Below are positions 1-6,296 of a DNA stretch of 12,635 bases, one piece after another. The translations under genes were made by a program, and so were the position numbers. Where the stretch lies: assembly GCA_024681565.1 (NCBI GenBank), contig JAILAO010000014.1:1-12635 (forward strand), written 5' to 3'. The stretch's first letter is position 1. Each line of letters begins with the position of its first letter. Origin of the DNA: Bacteroidales bacterium (GTDB lineage Bacteria > Bacteroidota > Bacteroidia > Bacteroidales > UBA932). Below the pieces are notes generated by a model. It saw only the letters and a program-made list of their open reading frames with translations, was not told where the DNA came from and ran no database searches.

Positions 1-69
1 CGTTAGCTCAGTTGGTAGAGCACAACACTTTTAATGTTGGGGTCTCGGGTTCGAGCCCCGAACGGGTCA
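1..69 (+). tRNA. tRNA-Lys (anticodon TTT), 5' end cut by window edge
   Basis: The D arm (GCTC...GAGC), an anticodon stem CAACA/TGTTG around the loop CTTTTAA, a five-base variable region, and a T arm TCGGG-TTCGAGC-CCCGA are all present. The 3' acceptor strand ACGGGTC (62-68) with discriminator A at 69 implies a 5' strand GACCCGT, of which only CGT is inside the window, so about four bases are missing on the left. CCA is not encoded. The anticodon TTT reads lysine codons AAA/AAG. Confidence 0.95.
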
Positions 70-100
70 CAAAAGTGAACGAGCATTCGTTTGACATCAT

Positions 101-173
101 GCTTCCTTAGCTCAGTTGGTAGAGCACCTGACTCTTAATCAGGGTGTCTAGGGTTCGAGCCCCTAAGGGAGCA
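101..173 (+). tRNA. tRNA-Lys (anticodon CTT)
   Basis: This is a complete 73-base cloverleaf. The acceptor strands are GCTTCCT (101-107) and AGGGAGC (166-172) with discriminator A at 173. The anticodon stem CCTGA/TCAGG holds the loop CTCTTAA, giving anticodon CTT, which reads AAG. The T arm is TAGGG-TTCGAGC-CCCTA and no CCA is encoded. It lies 31 bases after the TTT lysine tRNA and is probably co-transcribed with it. Its 3' end is repeated at 497-516. Confidence 0.97.
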
Positions 174-180
174 CTTGAAA
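161..180 (+). repeat. Direct repeat, copy 1: 3' end of tRNA-Lys(CTT)
   Basis: The last bases of the tRNA plus seven flanking bases match 497-516 at 17 of 20 positions, including an unbroken 10-base core AAGGGAGCAC (165-174 and 501-510). Tyrosine recombinases commonly use tRNA 3' ends as attachment sites, so this would be the attL-like copy. That role is inference: no integrase gene is visible. Confidence 0.5.
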
Positions 181-219
181 ATCCGCTACTTGGTTAATAT
201 ACAACCACTTAGCGGATTT
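179..219 (+). terminator. Hairpin after the tRNA pair, possible terminator
   Basis: AAATCCGCTA (179-188) pairs perfectly with TAGCGGATTT (210-219), with further partial pairing TGGT/ACCA inside. A T-rich stretch follows (to about 233), so it could end the tRNA transcript on the plus strand. The stop codon of the doubtful minus-strand ORF (186-188) lies inside the stem, so it could also act in that direction. Confidence 0.5.
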
Positions 220-470
220 CTTGTATTGTTTTTGGCGTGATTCTGGCGTGATAGCGTAAAATCGCCCTTCTTCAAAGCCGATACGGCCTTGTCCAGGTCC
301 TTGCCCCGGAAGAATAGCGAAAGCAATCCCCGGATATTCCTATGGGAACACTCAATGATCCACTCGTCTGCCTCCGGGTTGAGCATCTGGTCTTCCAGGA
401 TGCCTTCCCATCTGCGGATCAAGTCCCGGGGTTCTTGAGGAACTTGGCAGAGCACATCAGATCGAGTCAC
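186..470 (-). CDS. Hypothetical protein or gene remnant (94 aa) next to tRNA-Lys
   Basis: The frame has no ATG at its beginning; the first usable start is GTG at 470 and an in-frame stop sits at 492-494, so the true start is uncertain. Residues 30-72 (EADEWIIE...DLDKAVSALKKGDF) look like ordinary folded protein sequence with mixed charged and aliphatic residues. The last 20 or so residues are read across the tandem 9-base repeats and the 179-219 hairpin and look less protein-like. No family is recognised, and no signal peptide or membrane segment is seen. It lies between the two copies of the tRNA 3' end, so it may be a leftover of an integrated element. It could instead be a chance open frame. 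Confidence 0.35.
   Translation of the reverse strand: MTRSDVLCQVPQEPRDLIRRWEGILEDQMLNPEADEWIIECSHRNIRGLLSLFFRGKDLDKAVSALKKGDFTLSRQNHAKNNTRNPLSGCILTK
233..252 (+). repeat. Tandem 9-base direct repeat TGGCGTGAT
   Basis: TGGCGTGAT occurs at 233-241 and again at 244-252, an 11-base period or about one helical turn. A looser TAGCGTAAA overlaps the end of the second copy. Closely spaced direct repeats beside a tRNA 3' end resemble arm-type binding sites of tyrosine recombinases, but this is inference from layout only. Confidence 0.4.
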
Positions 471-496
471 TAAGACTTGTTTTACCGGGCCTCATG

Positions 497-516
497 CCCG
501 AAGGGAGCACCAGAAA
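497..516 (+). repeat. Direct repeat, copy 2: displaced tRNA-Lys 3' end
   Basis: CCCGAAGGGAGCAC and the following GAAA match 161-180 at 17 of 20 positions. The copy is directly followed by the strong hairpin at 514-545. A GGGC/GCCC inverted pair (486-500) precedes it, and 444-455 resembles the tRNA D-arm region, so a decayed tRNA copy is the alternative to an attR-like site. Confidence 0.5.
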
Positions 517-545
517 CGCCTTCTCAGATATGTGAGAGGGCGTTT
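514..545 (+). terminator. Strong rho-independent terminator
   Basis: A 13-bp stem (514-526 with 533-545, one G-T pair) closes a 6-base loop GATATG. On the plus strand it runs into TTTTTATTTT, the usual terminator polarity, although the only plus-strand genes upstream are the tRNAs. On the minus strand it begins directly after the transporter stop codon (546-548) and can also end that transcript, with a shorter T run. Confidence 0.8.
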
Positions 546-1484
546 TTATTTTCCGGGGGCTTTGCGGCCGTAGACTCTTGCCATGATGGCGCCGCTGATG
601 TTGTGCCACACACTGAAGACGGCACCGGGAATGGCCGCAAGGGGTGCCGCCGAGAAGTGGAGCACCGCAAGGCTGGAAGCCAGGCCGGAATTCTGCATGC
701 CGACCTCGATGCTGATGGCGACGCATTTCCCGTAAGGGAGCTTCAAGGCACGCCCGATGAGATATCCGACCCCGAGTCCGCCCAGATTGTGCAGGACCAC
801 GACCAGGATGACGATCAGTCCGCCGGCCAGCAGTTTGTCGGCATTGTGCGAAACCACGATCCCGACCACCATCATGATCATCAATGTCGAAAAGGCCGGC
901 AGATAGTCCACGGCCTTTTTTGTGAATGCCGGAATCAGGCGCTGGCACAACAGGCCGCAGACAATGGGGCCGATGACCACGTAGAGGATGCTGAGCAGCA
1001 TCCCGACCGTATCGACCTGGGTCATCGTCCCGGCCAGCAGCCAGACCAGCAGGGGTGTGACCAGCGGAGCCAGGATCGTGGACGCCGCCGTCATCCCGAC
1101 CGAGAGGGCAAGGTCTCCTTTCGCCATATAGGTGATGACGTTCGACGCGGTCCCTCCCGGACAGCACCCGACGAGAAGGACCCCGATCGCCAGGTCCTGG
1201 GGAAGTGCGAAGATCCTGACGAGCAACCATGCCAGGGCCGGCATGATGGTGAACTGGGCCAGACAGCCCAGAAGGACATCTTTCGGCCGTTGGAGGATGA
1301 TGCGGAAATCCTTGGCGGAAAGCGTGAGACCCATGCCGAACATGATCAGTCCGAGCAGAGGATTGATCGCCCGGGTGCCCAGGGCTTTCATCGGGCCCGG
1401 GACCAGCAGGGAGAACGTTGCCATCATCAGCACAAGGACGCCCATCCAGCGGGATATGAAATCGCAGATCCTTTTCATTTTCAA
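546..1484 (-). CDS. Bile acid:sodium symporter (BASS) family transporter
   Basis: This is a 312-residue polytopic membrane protein of the SBF/BASS family (sodium-coupled uptake of organic anions). Visible family signatures are the MFGMGLTL segment at residues 48-55, CCPGGTASN at 107-115 and EVGMQNSGLA at 260-269. The last two lie at the helix-crossing region that binds sodium and substrate in the ASBT fold. Hydrophobic segments run through nearly the whole chain, as expected for 9-10 helices, and the length is normal. Bacterial members move bile acids, ketopantoate (PanS type) or other carboxylates; the substrate cannot be read from the sequence. The chosen start is the ATG at 1484; an ATG two codons later is also possible. 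It lies 50 bases downstream of an AraC-type regulator on the same strand and is probably co-transcribed with it. A hairpin follows the stop codon immediately. Confidence 0.9.
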   Translation of the reverse strand: MKMKRICDFISRWMGVLVLMMATFSLLVPGPMKALGTRAINPLLGLIMFGMGLTLSAKDFRIILQRPKDVLLGCLAQFTIMPALAWLLVRIFALPQDLAIGVLLVGCCPGGTASNVITYMAKGDLALSVGMTAASTILAPLVTPLLVWLLAGTMTQVDTVGMLLSILYVVIGPIVCGLLCQRLIPAFTKKAVDYLPAFSTLMIMMVVGIVVSHNADKLLAGGLIVILVVVLHNLGGLGVGYLIGRALKLPYGKCVAISIEVGMQNSGLASSLAVLHFSAAPLAAIPGAVFSVWHNISGAIMARVYGRKAPGK

Positions 1485-1534
1485 GCGACGAATTTACGGA
1501 AAATGCACGGAATATCCGATAGCCCGGCAAGCCG

Positions 1535-2410
1535 CTACAGGTCCGCCCGGCTGCGCCGGAATTCTTTCGGGGACAGTCCCGTCACCCGCTTGAAATATTT
1601 CCCGAAAAACGACTGGGACGGAAAGCCGAGGGAATCGCTGACCTCGAGGACGGTCTTTTTCGTCGACAGCAGCTGCGCCTCGGCATCGAGGATGACACAG
1701 CGGTCTATCCAGTCCGTCGCGTTCTGGCCGGTCTCCTCCTTGATGCGCCGGGACAGGTACTTGGGGCTGCGTCCCAGTTCCCCGGCATAGTAGTCCAGCT
1801 GCCTGTGCTCCCGGTACTGTTTTTCAACCAGCGCGAGGAAATCCTCCGTCAGCTTCCCGTATGTTTTGGTCGGGGACGTCCCCCCGCGCTTTTTGAGCAA
1901 GGGTCCGGCACCCAGGAAGAAGGCGCGGGCGAGCAGGCGCAGGACATCCCAGACGACCGGATTCCCTCCATTCAGCCGGATCATGGCTTCGCAGGAAGAA
2001 AGATAGGAAAAGACGACCCCGATGGTCTCTCCTTCGAACTGGTAATAGGGCCGCTGCTCGATACTGGCCGTAATCGTGAGCGTCCGCCCGATATCCAGGG
2101 AGTCGGAAAACCGCTTGGACATCAGGAGGATCTTCCCCCTGAAATCGTCGCTCAGGGCGCTCCGGACAATCACCTGCCCGGGCAGGATGATGATGAATCC
2201 GCCCGGCTCCACCCGGTATTCCCGCAGATTGATGATCCCGCTGGCCGATCCGGACACGCAGAGCGTGGCGATGAGCCAGTCGTTCTTGTATGGAAATCTC
2301 CCTGTAGAGATGAATTCCGGATTGTCCAGGATGAAGAAATCATCCCCGGCGGCGATGACGGAGCCCGGATCCCGGACATCCCGGTGGAGTATCTTCTTGA
2401 AATCGACCAT
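1535..2410 (-). CDS. AraC-family transcriptional regulator
   Basis: This 291-residue protein has an N-terminal sensing region (about 15-170) of the cupin-like type, with short strands around VEPGGFIIILPGQ, and a C-terminal AraC/XylS DNA-binding domain (about 185-288). The first helix-turn-helix is near 203-225 (LDYYAGELGRSPKYLSRRIK). The second carries the family signature near 261-285 (LGFPSQSFFGKYFKRVTGLSPKEFRR). The length is typical. It is the first gene of a likely two-gene unit with the BASS transporter, so controlling uptake of that transporter's substrate is the natural guess. The effector is unknown. The start is the ATG at 2410, followed by MVDFKKILHRD. The divergent gene begins about 150 bases away, so the shared upstream region may hold operators. 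Confidence 0.92.
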   Translation of the reverse strand: MVDFKKILHRDVRDPGSVIAAGDDFFILDNPEFISTGRFPYKNDWLIATLCVSGSASGIINLREYRVEPGGFIIILPGQVIVRSALSDDFRGKILLMSKRFSDSLDIGRTLTITASIEQRPYYQFEGETIGVVFSYLSSCEAMIRLNGGNPVVWDVLRLLARAFFLGAGPLLKKRGGTSPTKTYGKLTEDFLALVEKQYREHRQLDYYAGELGRSPKYLSRRIKEETGQNATDWIDRCVILDAEAQLLSTKKTVLEVSDSLGFPSQSFFGKYFKRVTGLSPKEFRRSRADL

Positions 2411-2431
2411 CCGAAGCGGTTTTTAAACGAA

Positions 2432-2439
2432 TAAATATA
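2432..2439 (-). promoter_or_regulatory. Possible -7 box for the AraC/BASS unit
   Basis: On the minus strand this reads TATATTTA, seven of eight matches to the Bacteroidota -7 consensus TAnnTTTG, about 21 bases before the AraC-type start codon. No convincing -33 TTTG is at a good distance, so the call is tentative. Confidence 0.35.
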
Positions 2440-2525
2440 CGCTAAAAATGACTATTTGCGAAAAAAGATGGGAAATCATCCAAATTAAGTTGAAATATGA
2501 CCTTTTTTGTAGATACGGTCGGGAC

Positions 2526-2533
2526 TACCTTTG
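2526..2533 (+). promoter_or_regulatory. -7 promoter box TACCTTTG for the LRR lipoprotein
   Basis: TACCTTTG is a full match to the Bacteroidota -7 consensus TAnnTTTG, 24 bases before the start codon at 2558. A TTTG at 2506-2509 could serve as the -33 element. Transcription would begin around 2538-2541, giving a short 5' leader of about 20 bases. Confidence 0.6.
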
Positions 2534-2557
2534 CAAAAGAGGTTAAAAACTTTGCAT

Positions 2558-3412
2558 ATGAAAACGAAATTCTTCTGTCTGCTCATCGCCGGCGTTGCCG
2601 TGATGACGTCCTGCTCAAAGCTCAAGAGCGGAGAAAGTTTCAACCAGACCGTCGATGGCATTGAATACAACTTCGAAGTCATCGTCTCCCGGATGACCTT
2701 CGTCCGCCTGACGCCGGTATCCCCGGCCAACCTCGTCCAAGGTGATATCGTCCTGCCTACGACCGCCCAATATGATGGCGTCACCTATACCGTGACCCAG
2801 ATCGGAGCACGGGCCTTCCGGGACTATACCGGCATCACCTCGGTCAAACTGCCCAAAACCCTGTCGCAAATAGAGAAGGAAGCCTTCGCCGGCTGTGTCG
2901 CCCTGCAGGAGATCGATACGCCCCGGCCGCTGTCGGTCATCGGCGATTATGCTTTCGACGGCTGCTCCGCGCTGAGCGCATTCTCCCTGGATGCCTCCAT
3001 CTCCGAACTGGGCACCGGTGCTTTCCGGGGCTGCACCTCGCTCGCCAGGCTGGCGTTCACCCCGACTTTCACCGTAATCCCGGACGAGCTGTGCTGCGGT
3101 TGTACCAGCCTGTCGGATATTGAACTCCCGGCCACGGTCAATTCTGTCGGAAACAGTGCATTCGAGGGCTGCATCTCAGCCGCTTCGATTTCGATCGGCA
3201 GCTCGCTGCAGACCATCGGAGCTTCCGCGTTTGCGGGCTGCACCGCCGTCGGGTCCATCGCCAGCAAGACACCGACGCCGCCGGCTTGCCAGGCCGGCAC
3301 CTTTGACGGAATCGACCCGCTGATTCCCGTGACGGTCCCGATGGCAAGCGTGGCGAGCTACCAGAGTACTCCCGGCTGGAACCACTTCTGCAATTTCGTC
3401 GGGAAGTATTAG
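2558..3412 (+). CDS. BspA-type leucine-rich-repeat (LRR_5) lipoprotein
   Basis: This is a 284-residue secreted lipoprotein. The N terminus MKTKFFCLLIAGVAVMTSC is a lipoprotein signal peptide with the acylated cysteine at residue 19. From about residue 85 to 245 it carries roughly seven tandem 23-residue repeats of the BspA/TpLRR type (pattern IGxxAFxGCxxLxxIxLPxxLxx). One repeat is degenerate (IPDELCCGCTSL). The C-terminal stretch VTVPMASVASYQSTPGW is the cap often seen in Bacteroidota LRR_5 proteins. Such proteins sit on the outer membrane and are linked to adhesion or protein binding; the ligand here is unknown. The ATG at 2558 is preferred to an in-frame TTG nine codons upstream because it gives the intact signal peptide and lies after the promoter box. 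It is probably monocistronic. Confidence 0.9.
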   Translation: MKTKFFCLLIAGVAVMTSCSKLKSGESFNQTVDGIEYNFEVIVSRMTFVRLTPVSPANLVQGDIVLPTTAQYDGVTYTVTQIGARAFRDYTGITSVKLPKTLSQIEKEAFAGCVALQEIDTPRPLSVIGDYAFDGCSALSAFSLDASISELGTGAFRGCTSLARLAFTPTFTVIPDELCCGCTSLSDIELPATVNSVGNSAFEGCISAASISIGSSLQTIGASAFAGCTAVGSIASKTPTPPACQAGTFDGIDPLIPVTVPMASVASYQSTPGWNHFCNFVGKY

Positions 3413-3453
3413 GATTATCCCGCCGGAATGATGCGGTTTAGCGCGAAAAGTCT

Positions 3454-3461
3454 TATCTTTA
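3454..3461 (+). promoter_or_regulatory. Possible -7 box for the DUF3298 lipoprotein/phzF unit
   Basis: TATCTTTA matches the Bacteroidota -7 consensus except for the last base and lies 24 bases before the start at 3486. The 17-base context GAAAAGTCTTATCTTTA (3445-3461) recurs almost exactly at 5067-5083 before the reductase operon, with two base differences, which supports both as promoters. Confidence 0.5.
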
Positions 3462-3485
3462 CAATAGTTTAATCAACAAAAGGGC

Positions 3486-4232
3486 ATGAAGACTTTCCGC
3501 TATCTGGCCGCCGCGGCCGCCGCACTCCTGCTCCTCGCCGGCTGTACCGGACAAATGAAGACCGCCACGGTCTCCGATAACGGCACGGTCCTCCGCTACG
3601 AGGGATCTGAAGCCGCACTCAACTACGAATACGAAATGGAGTACATCACCGGAGGTATCGACGAGGCGGTGATGGACAGGATCAACAATTATATCATCCG
3701 CAAGAACGTCTTCGACGACGACAGCATGACCGATACCGATGTGCCCGCCGCCTGCCAGCGCTGGGCGGACGAACTCGTCGGGAGCTACGGCAGCGGAGCG
3801 GAAGGCCGCGAAGGCGAAGACGGAATGTTCAACTGGGATTCCACCAAAAAAGGCCGCTTCACGACCGCCTGCAAGGCCAGGAAACTGCAATCCTACTGCA
3901 TGGACGAATACCAGGCCCTGGGCGGAGTCCACGGGGAGGAATCTTCTTTCTATACCGTATTCGACCTGAATACGGGCGAGCCCGTCACCGAAGAAGCCTT
4001 CATCATCGATGACTGCGGCCCGGAGATCGAAGAATTGCTCCGCAAAAAGGCCGGCTCCGGGGGGAAGGATGCCGGGAGCTCCGTGCCCGAAAACCCCGTC
4101 CTCAACGGCAATTTCTCGGTCAGCGATGACGGCGTGACCTGGCACTACAATCCCTACGAGACCGGCGTGCAGGCCGCGGGCGTGATCGATATCTTCCTCC
4201 GCTGGGATGAGCTGGAAGCTTTCCTGAAATAA
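3486..4232 (+). CDS. DUF4163/DUF3298-type lipoprotein, copy 1
   Basis: This 248-residue predicted lipoprotein has a signal peptide ending LLLLAGC, with the lipidated cysteine at residue 20. The N-terminal half (about 25-140) resembles DUF4163, and the C-terminal part (about 145-248) resembles DUF3298, with GGVHGEESSFYTVFD at 146-160 and a closing YNPYE...WDELEAFLK. DUF3298-type domains occur in RsiV-like and other cell-envelope proteins; their biochemical role in Bacteroidota is not established. Cysteines 90, 129, 138 and 177 are shared with the paralogue at 7237-7998, suggesting structural disulfides. The end of this copy (YETGVQAAGVIDIFLRW) departs more from the usual YEIAPYAxG pattern than the other copy does. 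A PhzF-family gene follows after 12 bases and is probably in the same operon. Family assignment is by pattern recognition. Confidence 0.8.
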   Translation: MKTFRYLAAAAAALLLLAGCTGQMKTATVSDNGTVLRYEGSEAALNYEYEMEYITGGIDEAVMDRINNYIIRKNVFDDDSMTDTDVPAACQRWADELVGSYGSGAEGREGEDGMFNWDSTKKGRFTTACKARKLQSYCMDEYQALGGVHGEESSFYTVFDLNTGEPVTEEAFIIDDCGPEIEELLRKKAGSGGKDAGSSVPENPVLNGNFSVSDDGVTWHYNPYETGVQAAGVIDIFLRWDELEAFLK

Positions 4233-4244
4233 AAACAGCCCCCG

Positions 4245-5030
4245 ATGAAGCAATACATCGCAGATGCCTTTACAGACCGTCTATTCAGCGGGAATCCGGC
4301 GGCGGTCCTCCCCTGCCGCGAGATGCCGCCGTCCGCGCTGATGCAGTCGGTCGCCATCGAAAACAATTACTCGGAAACGGCTTTCGTCGTAAAAACGGGC
4401 CCCGGCCGATATGATCTCAAATGGTTCACCCCCGGCGGAGAGGTCGCGCTCTGCGGCCATGCGACGCTGGCGACCTCCTTCGTCCTGCATCGATTCGTCG
4501 ATCCGGGGACCTGCGAAATGCATTTCAGCACGCTCAGCGGCGAGCTGATCGTGCATGCCTCGGACGATGGTTACACGATGGATTTCCCGCTCGGGAACTA
4601 CAGACCCGTTCCGGTGACGGAGCGCATTCTTGCGGCGACCGGCGGACTTGCCCGCGAGGCCTACTATGACGGAGGCGACCTGATGGCGCTCGTGTCCTCG
4701 GAAGAGGAGCTGGAGCGTTTCGCGCCGGACTTCGATGCCATGACGAAGATCGAAGGCCGCGGGCTGATCATGACCGCCGCCTCCCGGGAGTACGATTTCG
4801 TGTCCCGCTGTTTCTACCCCAAGCTCAATGTCCCGGAGGATCCGGTCACGGGCAGCGCCCACACCTACCTCACGCCTTTCTGGGCGGAAAGGCTCGGCAA
4901 ACGGGAAATGACCGCCCGGCAGATTTCCCGCCGCGGAGGGATCCTGCAGGTATCGACGGACGGGAAGCGGGTCTTCATCACCGGCCGGGCCGTCCTTTTC
5001 ATGCAGGGAGACATCCCCCTGGACCTGTAA
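4245..5030 (+). CDS. PhzF-family isomerase/epimerase-like protein
   Basis: This 261-residue cytoplasmic enzyme belongs to the PhzF superfamily, related in fold to diaminopimelate epimerase. Signatures in order are the opening MKQYIADAFTDRLFSGNPAAV, ENNYSETAF with the expected catalytic glutamate E44, FTPGGEVALCGHATLA (61-76) with H72, and EDPVTGSAH (198-206) with D199. These fit the acid/base residues known in PhzF. The length is slightly short but both halves of the fold appear present. Members outside phenazine clusters have mostly unknown substrates and no phenazine genes are visible here, so phenazine synthesis should not be assumed. It follows a DUF3298-type lipoprotein by 12 bases and has no promoter box of its own. 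No clear terminator is seen in the 57 bases after it. Confidence 0.9.
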   Translation: MKQYIADAFTDRLFSGNPAAVLPCREMPPSALMQSVAIENNYSETAFVVKTGPGRYDLKWFTPGGEVALCGHATLATSFVLHRFVDPGTCEMHFSTLSGELIVHASDDGYTMDFPLGNYRPVPVTERILAATGGLAREAYYDGGDLMALVSSEEELERFAPDFDAMTKIEGRGLIMTAASREYDFVSRCFYPKLNVPEDPVTGSAHTYLTPFWAERLGKREMTARQISRRGGILQVSTDGKRVFITGRAVLFMQGDIPLDL

Positions 5031-5075
5031 CGCGCAGAATCCCGTCCCATCTTTCTTCAATTACATGAAAAGCCT

Positions 5076-5083
5076 TATCTTTG
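5076..5083 (+). promoter_or_regulatory. -7 promoter box TATCTTTG for the reductase operon
   Basis: TATCTTTG is a full match to TAnnTTTG and sits in the same context, GAAAAGCCTTATCTTTG (5067-5083), as the box before the gene at 3486. It ends only four bases before the ATG at 5088, so a transcript from here would start at or within a few bases of the start codon. Confidence 0.55.
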
Positions 5084-5087
5084 TGGT

Positions 5088-6296
5088 ATGATGCAATATC
5101 GGTCTGACAAACACGGTGAAGGGCTTTCCATCCTGGGTTACGGATGCATGCGTTTCAGCAAGAAAGGCACCGGAATCGACATCGACAAGACAGAACAGGA
5201 ACTGATGGCCGCCTACCGGGCGGGGGTCAACTATTTCGACACCGCTTATATCTATCCCGGAAGCGAAGCGGCGCTCGGGGAGATCGTGGAGCGCAACGGC
5301 ATCCGGGACCGCATCCGGATCGCGACCAAGCTTCCGCAATATCTGATCAAGAACCGGGCGTCCATCGACCGGTATTTTGAAGAAGAACTCTCCCGCCTGC
5401 GCACGGACCGCATCGACTATTATCTGATGCACCACCTGACGGACATCCTGCAGTGGGAACGGCTCAAGTCCGCCGGCATCCTGGACTGGATCGCCGAAAA
5501 GAAGCAGAGCGGAGCCGTGCGCAACATCGGGTTCTCCTATCACGGCAACTCCGACAATTTCCTCAAGATCCTGGCCGACTACGACTGGGACTTCTGCCAG
5601 ATCCAATACAACTATGTGGACGAGACCACCCAGGCCGGCGTGGCGGGCCTGAAGGCTGCGGCCGCCCGGGGCATCCCGGTCATCATCATGGAGCCGCTGC
5701 GCGGCGGCAAACTGGTCAACCGCCTGCCGGAGCAGGCAAAAAGGATCATCTCCGGGGATGCGCGGGGCTGGAGCCCGGCGGAATGGGGGCTGCGCTGGCT
5801 CTGGAACCAGCCGGAAGTCACGGTCGTGCTGTCCGGCATGAACTCCCTGGAAATGGTGGAAGAGAATGTCAGGACGGCTTCCGAAGCCAGCGCCGGAGCA
5901 TTCACCGCCGAAGACGATGCCCTGCTGGAGCGGGTCAAACGAATCATCCGGGAAAAAGAGAAAGTAGGCTGTACCGGCTGCCGCTACTGCATGCCCTGTC
6001 CCAAAGGCGTGGACATCCCGGGCATCTTCAGCTGTTACAATACGATGTACACCGAATCCAAATCTTCGGGACGCAATCAATACCTGCAGACGGTCGCCCT
6101 GACGGCCCAACCGGCCTTCGCCACCCAATGCGTCCAATGCGGCAAATGCGAACTCCACTGTCCGCAGCAGATTCCGATCCGCGAGAAACTCAAAGAAGCC
6201 GACAAGGCGCTCCGGCCCCTTCCCTACAGGATCGGTGCGTACATCTTCAGAAAAATCATGCTCAGAAAAAACAACAAAACAAATACAGAATCATGA
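5088..6296 (+). CDS. Aldo/keto reductase with two C-terminal 4Fe-4S motifs
   Basis: This 402-residue protein has an aldo/keto reductase barrel (about 1-285) followed by a ferredoxin-like tail. The AKR tetrad is visible: D51 and Y56 in FDTAYIYPG, K81 in IATKLPQY and H115 in YYLMHHL. The tail holds C295-x2-C298-x2-C301-x2-C304-P and C348-x2-C351-x2-C354-x3-C358-P, the cysteine patterns of iron-sulfur clusters. This architecture is common in anaerobes, where it is usually named 'aldo/keto reductase, 4Fe-4S domain'; the substrate is unknown. The start is one of two adjacent ATGs at 5088/5091. The stop overlaps the next gene's start as ATGA at 6293-6296, indicating translational coupling to the DUF1295 protein. 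Confidence 0.92.
   Translation: MMQYRSDKHGEGLSILGYGCMRFSKKGTGIDIDKTEQELMAAYRAGVNYFDTAYIYPGSEAALGEIVERNGIRDRIRIATKLPQYLIKNRASIDRYFEEELSRLRTDRIDYYLMHHLTDILQWERLKSAGILDWIAEKKQSGAVRNIGFSYHGNSDNFLKILADYDWDFCQIQYNYVDETTQAGVAGLKAAAARGIPVIIMEPLRGGKLVNRLPEQAKRIISGDARGWSPAEWGLRWLWNQPEVTVVLSGMNSLEMVEENVRTASEASAGAFTAEDDALLERVKRIIREKEKVGCTGCRYCMPCPKGVDIPGIFSCYNTMYTESKSSGRNQYLQTVALTAQPAFATQCVQCGKCELHCPQQIPIREKLKEADKALRPLPYRIGAYIFRKIMLRKNNKTNTES

Noticed and set aside
431..512. A complete third lysine tRNA gene
   Set aside because: A D-arm-like string and the acceptor 3' end are present, but there is no proper anticodon arm, T loop or 5' acceptor strand. At most it is a decayed tRNA copy.
457..1790. Long open frames on both strands over the BASS transporter and the AraC end
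   Set aside because: The hydrophobic 312-residue BASS frame explains the region; the others are arginine-, proline- and histidine-rich shadow translations.
2531..2557. TTG start nine codons upstream of the LRR lipoprotein
   Set aside because: It would overlap the promoter box and place charged residues before an otherwise perfect lipoprotein signal peptide that starts at 2558.
3418..3440. Possible terminator hairpin after the LRR lipoprotein
   Set aside because: Only a 4-bp CCGC/GCGG stem with a 9-base loop and no real T tract.
4245..5030. Phenazine biosynthesis gene
   Set aside because: The protein is PhzF-like, but no other phenazine genes are present and most PhzF homologues act elsewhere.
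5453..6292. Upstream extension of the DUF1295 frame that would give a 595-residue protein
   Set aside because: The extra 280 residues are the reductase gene read in the wrong frame. The ATG at 6293 gives a membrane protein of normal family length and an ATGA overlap.
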